From assembly GCA_015655125.1 (NCBI GenBank), contig JAATFP010000105.1:16492-80491 (forward strand): a stretch of 64,000 nt of DNA, written 5' to 3'. Source of the DNA: Chitinophagales bacterium. GTDB lineage: Bacteria; Bacteroidota; Bacteroidia; Chitinophagales; Chitinophagaceae. A program made the translations under genes and the position numbers. How positions within the stretch are numbered: position 1 is the stretch's first letter; the number at the start of each line of letters is the position of its first letter. Positions 17,411-26,195 of this stretch are shown piece by piece. The notes beneath the pieces were generated by a model. It saw only the letters and a list, made by a program, of their open reading frames with translations, made no database searches and had not been told where the DNA came from.

Positions 17411-17650
17411 TTAACCCTGCCCTCTCTCTTCCTGCAATTTTCCTCGTTTGTAGATGATCAAACCATTGAGGAAATTGCGCAGCACCTGGTCCTGGGCCTG
17501 TACATATCCCGGGTGATCAGGGTTCCTGAAAAAATCTCCCAGTGCGCCTTTACTGATCTTAAAATCCACCAGCCCCAATATTTCGATGATATCTTCATTA
17601 CGCAGCGAAAGTGCCACCCTTAATTTTTTTAGAATATCATTATTATCCAT
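17411..17650 (-). CDS. DUF1456 protein with a single repeat
   Basis: 79 residues: MDNNDILKKLRVALSLRNED, then IIEILGLVDFKISKGALGDF and ending FLNGLIIYKRGKLQEERGQG. This matches one DUF1456 (YehS-like) repeat; characterised family members usually have two such repeats (about 155 residues), so this is a half-length version. Function of the family is unknown. It is transcribed towards the acidic paralogues and diverges from ferritin. Confidence 0.85.
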   Translation of the reverse strand: MDNNDILKKLRVALSLRNEDIIEILGLVDFKISKGALGDFFRNPDHPGYVQAQDQVLRNFLNGLIIYKRGKLQEERGQG

Positions 17651-17811
17651 GATTAATTTTTGGCCGTAAATATACCATTATTGATTTATTATGCAGTTTG
17701 TAACAAATCCTTCGTTCGCCGGAATGGAAAATAACTTGCCGTCGCTTTGCTGAACCTGTTGCGCGATCACAATTTTTTTTTGTAAAAGATTGGTCTTTTG
17801 TAACTCCACTC

Positions 17812-17842
17812 TTGCAGCCGGCAGTAAAAAAATATATCTTTG
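17812..17842 (+). promoter_or_regulatory. Promoter of ferritin (TTG, N20, TATCTTTG)
   Basis: TATCTTTG at 17835-17842 matches TAnnTTTG, and TTG at 17812-17814 lies 20 bases upstream, close to the Bacteroidota -33/-7 spacing. The ferritin ATG is 25 bases downstream. Confidence 0.6.
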
Positions 17843-17867
17843 CCCTCATCATTAAAAATACATTGAT

Positions 17868-18377
17868 ATGTTATCAAAACCAATGCAGGAAGCATTAAAC
17901 AACCAGGTAAAACTAGAAGCGTCTTCATCGCAGGCATATCTTGCAATGGCTAGCTGGAGCGAAATTCAGCCGGGGCTGGATGGTGTGGCCGAATTCTTTT
18001 TTTTACAAAGCGAAGAAGAACGTGTACACATGCTCAAATTGATGCGTTTCATCAACGAGCGAGGTGGATTTGCAATAGTACCTAGCCTGGATCAGCCGAT
18101 CGTTACTTACAAAGGAATCAAAAGCATGTTTGAAGAATTTCTTGCCCACGAACTGAAAGTATCCGATAGTATTAACGATCTCGTGGATCTTGCATTAAAA
18201 GAACGCGATTATGCAACACACAATTTCCTGCAATGGTATGTAAGCGAGCAGATTGAAGAAGAAAAAAGCGCACGCATCCTGAACGATAAACTCGAATTGA
18301 TAGGCGAGGATAAAAGCGGTTTGTATCTATTCGACAGGGACATTACGGCAACAAGGCAAAGCGGCAAGAAACGGTAG
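17868..18377 (+). CDS. ftnA: Non-haem ferritin
   Basis: 169-residue four-helix-bundle ferritin. The first helix carries LNNQVKLEASSSQAYLAMAS with the ferroxidase Glu, the second EFFFLQSEEERVHMLKLMRF (the E..H pair), and the fourth ERDYATHNFLQWYVSEQIEE. It lacks the Met haem ligand pattern of bacterioferritin. It would oxidise and store iron in the cytoplasm as a 24-mer. It has its own promoter and terminator, so it is monocistronic. Confidence 0.95.
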   Translation: MLSKPMQEALNNQVKLEASSSQAYLAMASWSEIQPGLDGVAEFFFLQSEEERVHMLKLMRFINERGGFAIVPSLDQPIVTYKGIKSMFEEFLAHELKVSDSINDLVDLALKERDYATHNFLQWYVSEQIEEEKSARILNDKLELIGEDKSGLYLFDRDITATRQSGKKR

Positions 18378-18432
18378 GCGATGCTACAGCCCGCGTTCAT
18401 TGCCTGGAAATTTTTGGTTCCAACCGATATAT

Positions 18433-18463
18433 AAAAAAATCCCGCAGATGCGGGATTTTTTTA
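18433..18463 (+). terminator. Terminator of ferritin gene
   Basis: AAAAAAATCCCGC / GCGGGATTTTTTT stem around AGAT, with A and T tracts on both sides; it can act in both directions. Confidence 0.85.
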
Positions 18464-18549
18464 TGGGACAACGCTCCTATTTCAATGTGCGCCGGAACGC
18501 TTGCTTAACGACACCCACGAAACCCGGCATTGGTCACCTTTAAATTATA

Positions 18550-18557
18550 TATATTTG
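18550..18557 (+). promoter_or_regulatory. Candidate -7 box (TATATTTG)
   Basis: TATATTTG fits TAnnTTTG; TTG at 18530-18532 is 17 bases upstream. The GNAT start codon is 32 bases downstream. Confidence 0.45.
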
Positions 18558-18589
18558 AGTTGTACTTTCAAAAAAGACTTCTTCGCAAG

Positions 18590-19087
18590 ATGAAATTCAG
18601 AGATGCCCTTATTACCGATCTTCCGGAAATCGTAGCGATCTATAATTCCACTGTCGCGGGGCGATTGGTAACCGCAGATACCGAGCCCGTGTCTGTAGCC
18701 TCTAAAGAAGAATGGTTCCACAAGCATACTCCCGCCCGTAGGCCTTTGTGGATGGTTGAAAATGAACAGAACCAGGTCATCGGCTGGGTCAGCTTCCAGG
18801 ATTTTTATGGCCGGCCGGCTTACAATGGTACGGCCGAAATCAGTATCTATCTTCATCAAAGCGCACGTGGAAAAGGGCTGGGCAAAGAGATACTGAATTA
18901 CATTTTTTGCAAATGCGCATGTTTGGAAATACATACTTTACTTGGATTTATTTTCGCTCATAATGAACCAAGTATCCGCCTTTTTTTAAAAACAGGATTT
19001 AAAGAGTGGGCGCATCTTAAAGAAATCGCTGTAATGGATGACCGGCGTTACAGCCTGAAAATATTCGGAAAACAAATCGAAATATAG
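18590..19087 (+). CDS. GNAT N-acetyltransferase, phosphinothricin-acetyltransferase-like
   Basis: 165 residues from ATG at 18590; the frame is open upstream but runs over the promoter. The N-terminus FRDALITDLPEIVAIYNSTV and RPLWMVENEQNQVIGWVSF are typical of the Pat/Bar-like branch of GNAT enzymes, with the acetyl-CoA loop SARGKGLGKEIL and AHNEPSIRLFLKTGFKEW. Substrates of this branch include methionine sulfoximine, methionine sulfone and phosphinothricin, but the real substrate here is unknown. Confidence 0.88.
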   Translation: MKFRDALITDLPEIVAIYNSTVAGRLVTADTEPVSVASKEEWFHKHTPARRPLWMVENEQNQVIGWVSFQDFYGRPAYNGTAEISIYLHQSARGKGLGKEILNYIFCKCACLEIHTLLGFIFAHNEPSIRLFLKTGFKEWAHLKEIAVMDDRRYSLKIFGKQIEI

Positions 19088-19223
19088 ATTCCCTTTAATA
19101 AAACCGGCCGCACCATTGAAAAGATGAAAGGGAGCATCCTTTACGAATGAATATGCTTTGATGCGAACCCGCGAAAAGAAATTTTTGCCTCCTGCTTATT
19201 GTATTTCGCTACGCCCTGAATTT

Positions 19224-19250
19224 ATACCCGCCAACGGGTATTTCTTTTTT
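19224..19250 (+). terminator. Terminator
   Basis: ATACCCG and CGGGTAT form a 7-bp stem around CCAA, followed by TTCTTTTTT. It lies 137 bases after the GNAT gene and before the next unit. Confidence 0.75.
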
Positions 19251-19316
19251 GAGTTTTGTTCACTATACTTGCACAAACTTATTTCTTATCTTTTCTAAAC
19301 TAAAAAAAAATATTTT

Positions 19317-20003
19317 ATGAATCAATTAGAACAACGCGTACAAAAGCTGGAAAAGAATTTACGTAATTACCGCATCATTTTCGGCATCGGAATTTGCGCC
19401 ATTTGCGCCGTATCTTTAATGGCTTCCGGAACGAAGAACCAGTTTGTGCCGGATAAAATCCAGGCTAAATCTTTTCAAGTGGTAAATAATAATGGAAAAG
19501 TTATTGCCGAATTGGGGGAAGATAAAGGCAATGGCTCTCTGACGACCTACAATACAAGCGGTCAGAAACTGGTGGATCTTTTTACTTCTGAAGGTGGTGC
19601 AGGCGGCATCAACACGTTCGATGACGATGGTGACGTACTGTTCAAAGTTACCCGCACTTCCAGCGGCGGCGCATACATGGGCATGTTTAATTCCGATGCA
19701 AAAGAAATTGTTGAGTTCGGAGTAACCGAAGGCGAAAGCGGCTACTTCAAAGTAAATGATAAATACGGCGATAAGCTTGCCTGGATCACCTATACGGAAG
19801 ATGGCGGTGGCTATTTTGCTTTGCTGAATAATAATAAAGAAACCATTCGATTGTCTACGCCAAACGTAGGTGGCAGAATCGGATTGTCCAATAAAAAAGG
19901 TAACCGCAACATTTATATCGGCACGCAGGAGAACCAGGATGGCAACATTACGATCTCCAATGCAGCAGGCTCCAAATTGGGAAGTATTCCGGCCGATTAT
20001 TAA
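19317..20003 (+). CDS. Membrane-anchored Gly-rich beta-repeat protein of unknown function
   Basis: 228 residues. A short coiled coil (LEQRVQKLEKNLRNY) precedes one membrane segment (IIFGIGICAICAVSLMASG); the rest should be exported. It contains about seven imperfect repeats of roughly 20-25 residues built on a beta-hairpin and a Gly-rich turn, for example VIAELGEDKGNGSLTTYNTS, VDLFTSEGGAGGINTFDDDG and FKVTRTSSGGAYMGMFNSD. This looks like a beta-solenoid or beta-roll. No known family is recognised. It ends at a strong terminator and stands alone. Confidence 0.75.
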   Translation: MNQLEQRVQKLEKNLRNYRIIFGIGICAICAVSLMASGTKNQFVPDKIQAKSFQVVNNNGKVIAELGEDKGNGSLTTYNTSGQKLVDLFTSEGGAGGINTFDDDGDVLFKVTRTSSGGAYMGMFNSDAKEIVEFGVTEGESGYFKVNDKYGDKLAWITYTEDGGGYFALLNNNKETIRLSTPNVGGRIGLSNKKGNRNIYIGTQENQDGNITISNAAGSKLGSIPADY

Positions 20004-20020
20004 ACTGAAAAAATAAAATC

Positions 20021-20055
20021 AAAAAAAAGCCTTTCGTTTGGAAAGGCTTTTTTTT
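20021..20055. terminator. Bidirectional terminator between convergent genes
   Basis: AAAAAAGCCTTTC and GAAAGGCTTTTTT pair around GTTTG, with A and T tracts on both sides. It serves the plus-strand beta-repeat gene and the minus-strand uxuA, whose stop codon touches it. Confidence 0.85.
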
Positions 20056-21217
20056 AATTCGTGATTGACCTTCTTATTCCAAGTTCCAGCCCGCGCAATT
20101 CTGCCAGTCCACGTAAGCGCCCTATCGCCGAATAGCCCGGATTCGTTTTCTTTTTGAGGTCATCGAGCATCTGGTGACCGTGATCGGGCCGTATGGGAAT
20201 GGATAGGTTCCGTCGTTGCATTTCGCCGATGATCGCTTTTACCACTTCGTACATATCCACGTCGCCTTCGAGATGATTGGCTTCATAAAAATCACCTTCC
20301 GCATTTCTTTTGGTGCTACGTAAATGGATGAAATTAATATGGTCGCCAAATTTTTTAACCATTGCCGGAAGATCGTTGTCAGCACGAACGCCGAACGACC
20401 CGGTGCAAAAACAAATCCCGTTATTAAGTGAAGGAACAGCATTTATCAATTCTTCCACATCTTCCGAAGTGCTTACTACGCGCGGCAGGCCGAGGATCGG
20501 GTAAGGAGGATCATCAGGATGAATAACCATCTTTACATTGCATTCATCTGCCACCGGAATGATCTGTTGCAGGAAATAGATAAGGTTGCTGCGCAATTTT
20601 TTAGCGTCGATATCCCCGTAAGTGTCTAATACTTTTTGAAACTGATCCAACGTAAAACTTTCTTCACTGCCCGGTAAACCGGCAATGACGTTCCTTTGCA
20701 GCAATATTCTTTCATCTTTGCTCATTGCATCGAAGCGGATCTTCGCTTTTTCAAGTTCCGGAATGCTGTATTCTTTTTCTACATTCTTTCGCTTTAGCAG
20801 GAAAGCATCAAATGCAACAAACGCCGCTTTTTCAAAACGCAACGCCCGGCTGCCATCCGGCATAAGGTAGGCAAGATCGGTTCGCGTCCAGTCCAACACC
20901 GGCATAAAATTGTAAGTGACGATGCGAATGCCGCACGCAGCCAGGTTCCTGATCGATGCCTGGTAATTTTCAATGAAGCACCCAAAATTTCCTGTCTGCG
21001 TTTTGACTGCTTCGTGAACGGGTACACTTTCCACTACGTCCCAGGTAAGTCCGGCCGATTCGATTTCTTCTTTGCGCTGCATAATATCTTCCACGCTCCA
21101 CACTTCACCATTTTTGACATGATGTAAGGCAGTCACAACACCGGTGCACCCTGCCTGTTTGATATCCCACAAACTCACAGGGTCGGATGGTCCGAACCAT
21201 CGCATCGTTTGTATCAT
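20054..21217 (-). CDS. uxuA: Mannonate dehydratase
   Basis: About 387 residues from [18 protein letters not shown], the usual UxuA N-terminus; a start 33 bases further upstream (MFFMVYN) is also open. Signatures include [64 protein letters not shown] and [20 protein letters not shown], which hold the metal ligands. It dehydrates D-mannonate to 2-keto-3-deoxygluconate in glucuronate catabolism (cytoplasm). It is the last gene of the polysaccharide operon, directly after the SDR gene, and so links glycan breakdown to uronate use. Confidence 0.96.
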   Translation of the reverse strand: MIQTMRWFGPSDPVSLWDIKQAGCTGVVTALHHVKNGEVWSVEDIMQRKEEIESAGLTWDVVESVPVHEAVKTQTGNFGCFIENYQASIRNLAACGIRIVTYNFMPVLDWTRTDLAYLMPDGSRALRFEKAAFVAFDAFLLKRKNVEKEYSIPELEKAKIRFDAMSKDERILLQRNVIAGLPGSEESFTLDQFQKVLDTYGDIDAKKLRSNLIYFLQQIIPVADECNVKMVIHPDDPPYPILGLPRVVSTSEDVEELINAVPSLNNGICFCTGSFGVRADNDLPAMVKKFGDHINFIHLRSTKRNAEGDFYEANHLEGDVDMYEVVKAIIGEMQRRNLSIPIRPDHGHQMLDDLKKKTNPGYSAIGRLRGLAELRGLELGIRRSITN

Positions 21218-21267
21218 ATGCGGAACACTATTGTATACCATAAAAAACATGTTGCTTTATTAAATAA

Positions 21268-22080
21268 TCAAACACCGCTGAAAGCACTGAAACCACCGTC
21301 TACAGTAACTATCGTTCCATTCACAAACTTTGATGCATCGCTGAGCAACCATACCAATACGCCTTTCAACTCATTTGCATCCCCCATTCTTTTGAAAGGC
21401 GTATGTTGTATAATCAGGCTACCCCTTTCAGTGTAAGTACCATCGGCATTCGTAAGTAATTTGCGGTTTTGTTCTGTTAAAAAAAATCCCGGCATGATCG
21501 CATTCATACGGATGTTGTCACCATAGCGATTGGCAAGTTCTACCGCCATCCATTTTGTATAGCTGTCTATGGCGGCTTTACCGAGACTATACCCAAGCAC
21601 TTTGGTAAGTGCCCGGTCGGAACTCAATGAAGAAATGTTTACAATGCTGCCGCTTTTATTTTGCGCAATCGCCCGTCCAAAAATTTGTGTGGGAAGTATT
21701 GTTCCGGAAAGATTCAATTTTACGGCGCTGTCTATACCGTTGATATCGAGAGAAAAAATATCATCGTCCGATTCAACAACGGCTTCCGGAATATTACCGC
21801 CGGCGCCGTTTACAAGTCCGTCGATCTTGCCAAATTTTTCAATCATCAATTCTTTCGCGGTTAACAACTCATCTTCCTTGCTGATATCTGCGATAAGCGG
21901 AAGAGCATTTCCGCCAACATTGAAAATCTCATGTGCGCGTTCTTCTGCCACAACTTTATTGCGTCCCAGGATACCCACGTTACCTCCTTCCGCAGCAATG
22001 GCTTCCACAAATGCTTTTCCCAAAATACCCGTGCCGCCGGTAACGATGATGGATTTATTTTCTAAAGAGAATATTGACAT
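21268..22080 (-). CDS. SDR-family oxidoreductase, probable fructuronate reductase
   Basis: 270-residue short-chain dehydrogenase: NAD(P) site IIVTGGTGILGKAFVEAI, NGAGGNIPEAV, then SGSIVNISSLSSDRALTKVL and the catalytic YSLGKAA (Tyr-x-x-x-Lys), ending DGGFSAFSGV. Its position just before uxuA suggests it makes D-mannonate from D-fructuronate, as the SDR-type UxuB (YjmF) of Bacillus does, replacing the unrelated long-chain enzyme. The assignment rests on context; a related polyol or uronate dehydrogenase role is possible. Confidence 0.88.
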   Translation of the reverse strand: MSIFSLENKSIIVTGGTGILGKAFVEAIAAEGGNVGILGRNKVVAEERAHEIFNVGGNALPLIADISKEDELLTAKELMIEKFGKIDGLVNGAGGNIPEAVVESDDDIFSLDINGIDSAVKLNLSGTILPTQIFGRAIAQNKSGSIVNISSLSSDRALTKVLGYSLGKAAIDSYTKWMAVELANRYGDNIRMNAIMPGFFLTEQNRKLLTNADGTYTERGSLIIQHTPFKRMGDANELKGVLVWLLSDASKFVNGTIVTVDGGFSAFSGV

Positions 22081-22205
22081 GTTTGATTTTTATAAGGATT
22101 ATTTTTTGCTTCGCAAACTTTATCGCGTCGCAGGCAAATAAAAAAATATATTATAAAAAATTATCCGCACATCTGCGGCAACTTCCGTTTAATTTTCTAC
22201 TTCGT

Positions 22206-23723
22206 CTAAAATTTAAGTTGTCTTTTTCTTTCATCCAACTGTGCTTCGTATAAAGAAGCTGGCTGTAAAGTTGCATTAAAGTCATTTTCCCAACCGGTTG
22301 CCGTTCTACCTTTCAGCCTGCCTTCATATTTTAATGCATGCATATTAATAACGTAATTTTTCCCCGACACCCAGGGATCCTGTATCGCAGCCTTTGATGC
22401 CACACAGTTCCAAAAAACCTGGTTTACGCCCGACCAGCCATGTCCAGTTCCCCAATTGCCACGATCCTGTGCATTGATCTCACCATCACTCACTACATTG
22501 TCGTACAAGGTACCCATGGCCCAGCGATGGTGCGGACCAATGTCGGCGTGCGCTTTCTCTGCGCGGCAATTGTAAAAAACATTCGGGCCACGCACTTTTG
22601 CGCCGGTTACATAATCATGCCTGCCTTCGGAAGTAAAACAATTCATAAACAAATTCATTTGCCCATCGTTGTTAAACGAATATCTTCTGCCGCCTTCGAT
22701 CCTGGATTTCGCGTCGAGACATTTACTGTTCAGTACAGTGATGTTTCGGCTTTCGTTGCCCAAATTAACACAAGAATACCCAAAGTAAACAGATGTTACG
22801 TTTTTGATCCAACTATTTTGGATCTTGTTAAAATACACCGCATCCCAGCCATGATCTTCATCAGTATCGCCGTTGTACTCAGATTTACATAAAATGTTTT
22901 CGATTCCAATATCGCTGATACGTCCCTGAAATGTGTATTTATAGATCTGTGCGCCACCGTATTGATCCTCCATTGCCATCACTACCGGCTGATCGATGAA
23001 TATTGTGTTGCCGGCAATCTTTGTGATCACTCTTTCAAAATGAAGATCGTAATCTGCCGCGACCCACTGTTTTGTACTACTATCGCGCACGTCGATCTCG
23101 TTCATCTTCAAATCATCGATCCACTTTTGTGTCCCCGGCCTGAAAACGACAATGCTGTCGCCGACTTTAAATCCGCCGCAATTTTGCACGGCAAAAGATT
23201 TTGCACCAAGCGGCACATATCCATCGGTGATCTTTTGCCGCGAGCCGCTTACTTCCTTCAACTTTCCCGTGCCGCCTACGCTGATCAAACTGCGTTGCCC
23301 TTTGCCCGTTGCAATCAACGTCGTTTCGTCACCTTCACCGCGAAGCACGATTGCAGCTGCGGAGATCCTGATTGTTCCTGGAATTTTATAAATCCCCTTC
23401 TTCAACAGGATCGCTCCGCGAAAACCATCTTTCCCGGGCTGCATCCGCGAAACAGCGTCAATGGCGGCCTGAAGCACTTGCTGGCTGCTGTCTCCAGCCG
23501 GTTCCACAATTTTAACAACGGCAACCTCTGGCAATGGCCCATTGTTTTGATAACAACCAACTCTACTAAAATCCGGAATAATATTTCCCTTTTCATCAGC
23601 AATATATTTTAAGGAACTATCATCAGCAAACTTTACATAATTGGAGGTCCAACTGTTCTGAGAGAAAGTAAATAAATAAAACACGCTACAAATTACTGTA
23701 AGAAAAAATTTATCTATCCGCAT
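22206..23723 (-). CDS. Secreted right-handed beta-helix protein, probable polysaccharide lyase
   Basis: 505 residues with a signal peptide (FFLTVICSVFYLFTFSQ). The start of the mature part, IIPDFSRVGCYQNNGPLPEV, and AAIDAVSRMQPGKDGFRGAI with ILLKKGIYKIPGTIRISAAA are typical of pectate-lyase-like parallel beta-helices that start with a polysaccharide-degrading fold. Later coils carry aromatic and charged clusters (HGWDAVYFNKIQNSWIKNV, HRWAMGTLYDNVVSDG). I cannot assign a CAZy family or the catalytic residues. In context (GH88 next door) an eliminating lyase that makes unsaturated uronates is the best guess; it should be periplasmic or secreted. Confidence 0.75.
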   Translation of the reverse strand: MRIDKFFLTVICSVFYLFTFSQNSWTSNYVKFADDSSLKYIADEKGNIIPDFSRVGCYQNNGPLPEVAVVKIVEPAGDSSQQVLQAAIDAVSRMQPGKDGFRGAILLKKGIYKIPGTIRISAAAIVLRGEGDETTLIATGKGQRSLISVGGTGKLKEVSGSRQKITDGYVPLGAKSFAVQNCGGFKVGDSIVVFRPGTQKWIDDLKMNEIDVRDSSTKQWVAADYDLHFERVITKIAGNTIFIDQPVVMAMEDQYGGAQIYKYTFQGRISDIGIENILCKSEYNGDTDEDHGWDAVYFNKIQNSWIKNVTSVYFGYSCVNLGNESRNITVLNSKCLDAKSRIEGGRRYSFNNDGQMNLFMNCFTSEGRHDYVTGAKVRGPNVFYNCRAEKAHADIGPHHRWAMGTLYDNVVSDGEINAQDRGNWGTGHGWSGVNQVFWNCVASKAAIQDPWVSGKNYVINMHALKYEGRLKGRTATGWENDFNATLQPASLYEAQLDERKRQLKF

Positions 23724-23728
23724 ATTAT

Positions 23729-26182
23729 CTATTTGTTTACGTTTATAAAAATTGTTTCTACGTCATCTACCTTTGCGCTTACTACACTTCTCCCGTTGTT
23801 TGTTTTTAAACTGATTTGTGCCGTACCATTGTACAACCGGATGAGGTGCGATCCTGTAGAAGTACCAAGGTTATCAATCAATCTGCCATCACCCGCCAAA
23901 CCAAAACGAACCCAGTTTGTAGCGTCAAGGCATTGCCGGCCCTGCCCATCGAGTAGTTTCACTTTTACCATAGCAATGCCATTTTGCTGTGTATACTTTT
24001 CCAAAACTGCTTTCGCGGGTTTACCCCATTTTTCCGTTTCGTAATAAAAAGTAACGCTGTCTTTTATCGTGTCCTTATTTTTAAAAGCCTTCACAACGAC
24101 AGTGTTGTTTCCTTTCTCAAACACAATGTTCCAATACAAACCCGCTGCGGGGAAATTTCGTCCGTCCCGCTTTTTTATACCTGCACTTTTACCATTGATA
24201 AAAAGTTCGGCTTTATCACAATTTGAGTAAACCTTTACTAATTTTTCTTCTCTCGTATTGCCCCACCGGATAGGTGCATTATGGCCGTAAATGTGCGCCA
24301 TTGGCTTATCGGACCACCACGACTGGAAAACATAGTATGCTTCTTTCTTTGTGAGATCGCGTTCCACCACACCTTTTTGATTCATATACGGAACGGGATT
24401 GTCCGGACGAATAGCGGTAGAAAAATCTTTGAATGTCCAGGCTGCTGTACCGGACAGCCACGGCATAGTTTCTTGTTCCTTCAGGTGCCAGTCAATCAGG
24501 TTGCAAATATAACTTTCGTTCCAATCACCATCTTTTGCATTGCCGATATTTTTTATGAAAGTCGCAGTATCATTGGATTTAAGCCACAAAAGCAAATCAT
24601 CATCGGGCTTTTCTGCATGTTGTTTTGCATGGCTATCCCCACCCCATTCTACGTGTAAAAATGTGTTGACATTACCGAACTCTTTTTTTGTAAAGTTTTT
24701 ATAATCCATAAAATTTCCACGATACCAACCGGCCCAAATACTGGGAGAATAAATATCGGGAATGTCTTTACAAAAATCGCAACGCCGGATGGCAGTCTTT
24801 CGTGAGCGATCAAGTTGGTGTGACAGATCATTGAGTTCAATCATAAATGATTTTATCTGTGCGGTATCAAATGTCGGGAAATCGCCCGGCCAGTCATTTT
24901 CATTTCCGAGGCCCCATATGATCACCGAAGGATGATCATAATGCTGTTCGATCATATTGGTAAGCATTCTGCGTGCCTGCTCTTTGTAAATATTTCCGCC
25001 TAAACCACCACGGCACCACGGAATTTCTTCCCATACCAAAATGCCAAGGCTGTCGCACAAATCGAGAATATAATGTGATTGCTGATAGTGTCCGAGGCGA
25101 ATAAAATTTACGCCCATTTCTTTCATGAGCAACATCTCCGCACGTTGCATATCTTCGGTCATTGCTGCGGCAACACCTGAATGATCCTCATGGCGATGCG
25201 TCCCCTTCAGTAACAACCGTTTTCCATTTAGCAGGAACGGGCCGTTTTTTACGAACTGGGCGTCTCTAAAACCAACTTTTTCCATTTTCACACAAGTATC
25301 TTTTCCATTGATAACGGCCATCTCAACAGTATATAATTTAGGAGATCCAGGTGACCACAATTGCAGTGAACGAAAAATAAATTCCCCTCCGGCAATATCG
25401 CCGCTTAAACTATTTGCAGGCACGCGTTGCCGAACGATCTCCTTGCCACCAGGATCTTTGACCTTGACCATCAATATCGCCGATGGCGCATCGGAACTAT
25501 TGTACAACCTTGCCCTGATCCTTAATGTACCAGTTTTCCCATTCTTGTCAACCTGTGTCGAAACAAACAGCTTGTCAATCGAAAGCGGCGGCACATACAC
25601 AAGATTCAAATACCGGTAGATGCCGCCATAAATATTAAAATCCGACAGTGATGACGGAATCATTTCCAGATCGCGGCTATTGTCTGTTCGAACAACTACC
25701 GGCACTTGTTCATTAAATTGCTTCTTGAAAGCGGCGGTATTTTTAAAATCATTTACCGCATCTGTAATATCAACCGTCCATTCATCATACCCGCCGATAT
25801 GCGAGCCCACTTTAGTTGTATAAACGTACACATCGCATTTTTGACCGGCACCTTCGAATTTCAGCAACGTTCTCCCATTCTTATACGGATTTCTAATATT
25901 CAGCGATGTACGGTACCAGGCCGGACCCTGATAGTAACTAACATCCGGATCCGTGGCATCATCAGCATTCACACAATGCGGCAGCGTTACGTCCGACCAA
26001 ATCGGAACACTTTCTGGACCATTTCTGGTTACCGGCCGCACAGCTTCCCAGATACCGCCGATATCCTGTTTTAAAAACTGCCAATTATCATTCAGCCGAC
26101 TATTTTGCTGCGCACGGCTTTCGGAGCAATAAGAAATTGCAGCAAACAACAAAAAAATGCGCATACATTTTACCAAAAGCAT
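23729..26182 (-). CDS. Glycoside hydrolase family 2 (beta-galactosidase/glucuronidase type)
   Basis: 817 residues with a signal peptide ending ESRAQ; the inner start at MRIFLLF (residue 7) is equally possible. Domain order is GH2 sugar-binding (NDNWQFLKQDIGGIWEAV to about 200), the immunoglobulin-like domain, then the TIM barrel with KGTHRHEDHSG, FIRLGHYQQSHYILDLCDSL, the acid/base Glu about 428 in VIIWGLGNEND and the nucleophile Glu about 512 in FLHVEWGGDS. A C-terminal beta-sandwich follows. It would remove a terminal beta-linked sugar from oligosaccharides in the periplasm; the sugar cannot be fixed from sequence. Confidence 0.92.
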   Translation of the reverse strand: MLLVKCMRIFLLFAAISYCSESRAQQNSRLNDNWQFLKQDIGGIWEAVRPVTRNGPESVPIWSDVTLPHCVNADDATDPDVSYYQGPAWYRTSLNIRNPYKNGRTLLKFEGAGQKCDVYVYTTKVGSHIGGYDEWTVDITDAVNDFKNTAAFKKQFNEQVPVVVRTDNSRDLEMIPSSLSDFNIYGGIYRYLNLVYVPPLSIDKLFVSTQVDKNGKTGTLRIRARLYNSSDAPSAILMVKVKDPGGKEIVRQRVPANSLSGDIAGGEFIFRSLQLWSPGSPKLYTVEMAVINGKDTCVKMEKVGFRDAQFVKNGPFLLNGKRLLLKGTHRHEDHSGVAAAMTEDMQRAEMLLMKEMGVNFIRLGHYQQSHYILDLCDSLGILVWEEIPWCRGGLGGNIYKEQARRMLTNMIEQHYDHPSVIIWGLGNENDWPGDFPTFDTAQIKSFMIELNDLSHQLDRSRKTAIRRCDFCKDIPDIYSPSIWAGWYRGNFMDYKNFTKKEFGNVNTFLHVEWGGDSHAKQHAEKPDDDLLLWLKSNDTATFIKNIGNAKDGDWNESYICNLIDWHLKEQETMPWLSGTAAWTFKDFSTAIRPDNPVPYMNQKGVVERDLTKKEAYYVFQSWWSDKPMAHIYGHNAPIRWGNTREEKLVKVYSNCDKAELFINGKSAGIKKRDGRNFPAAGLYWNIVFEKGNNTVVVKAFKNKDTIKDSVTFYYETEKWGKPAKAVLEKYTQQNGIAMVKVKLLDGQGRQCLDATNWVRFGLAGDGRLIDNLGTSTGSHLIRLYNGTAQISLKTNNGRSVVSAKVDDVETIFINVNK

Positions 26183-26195
26183 CAGGTAATAATAT

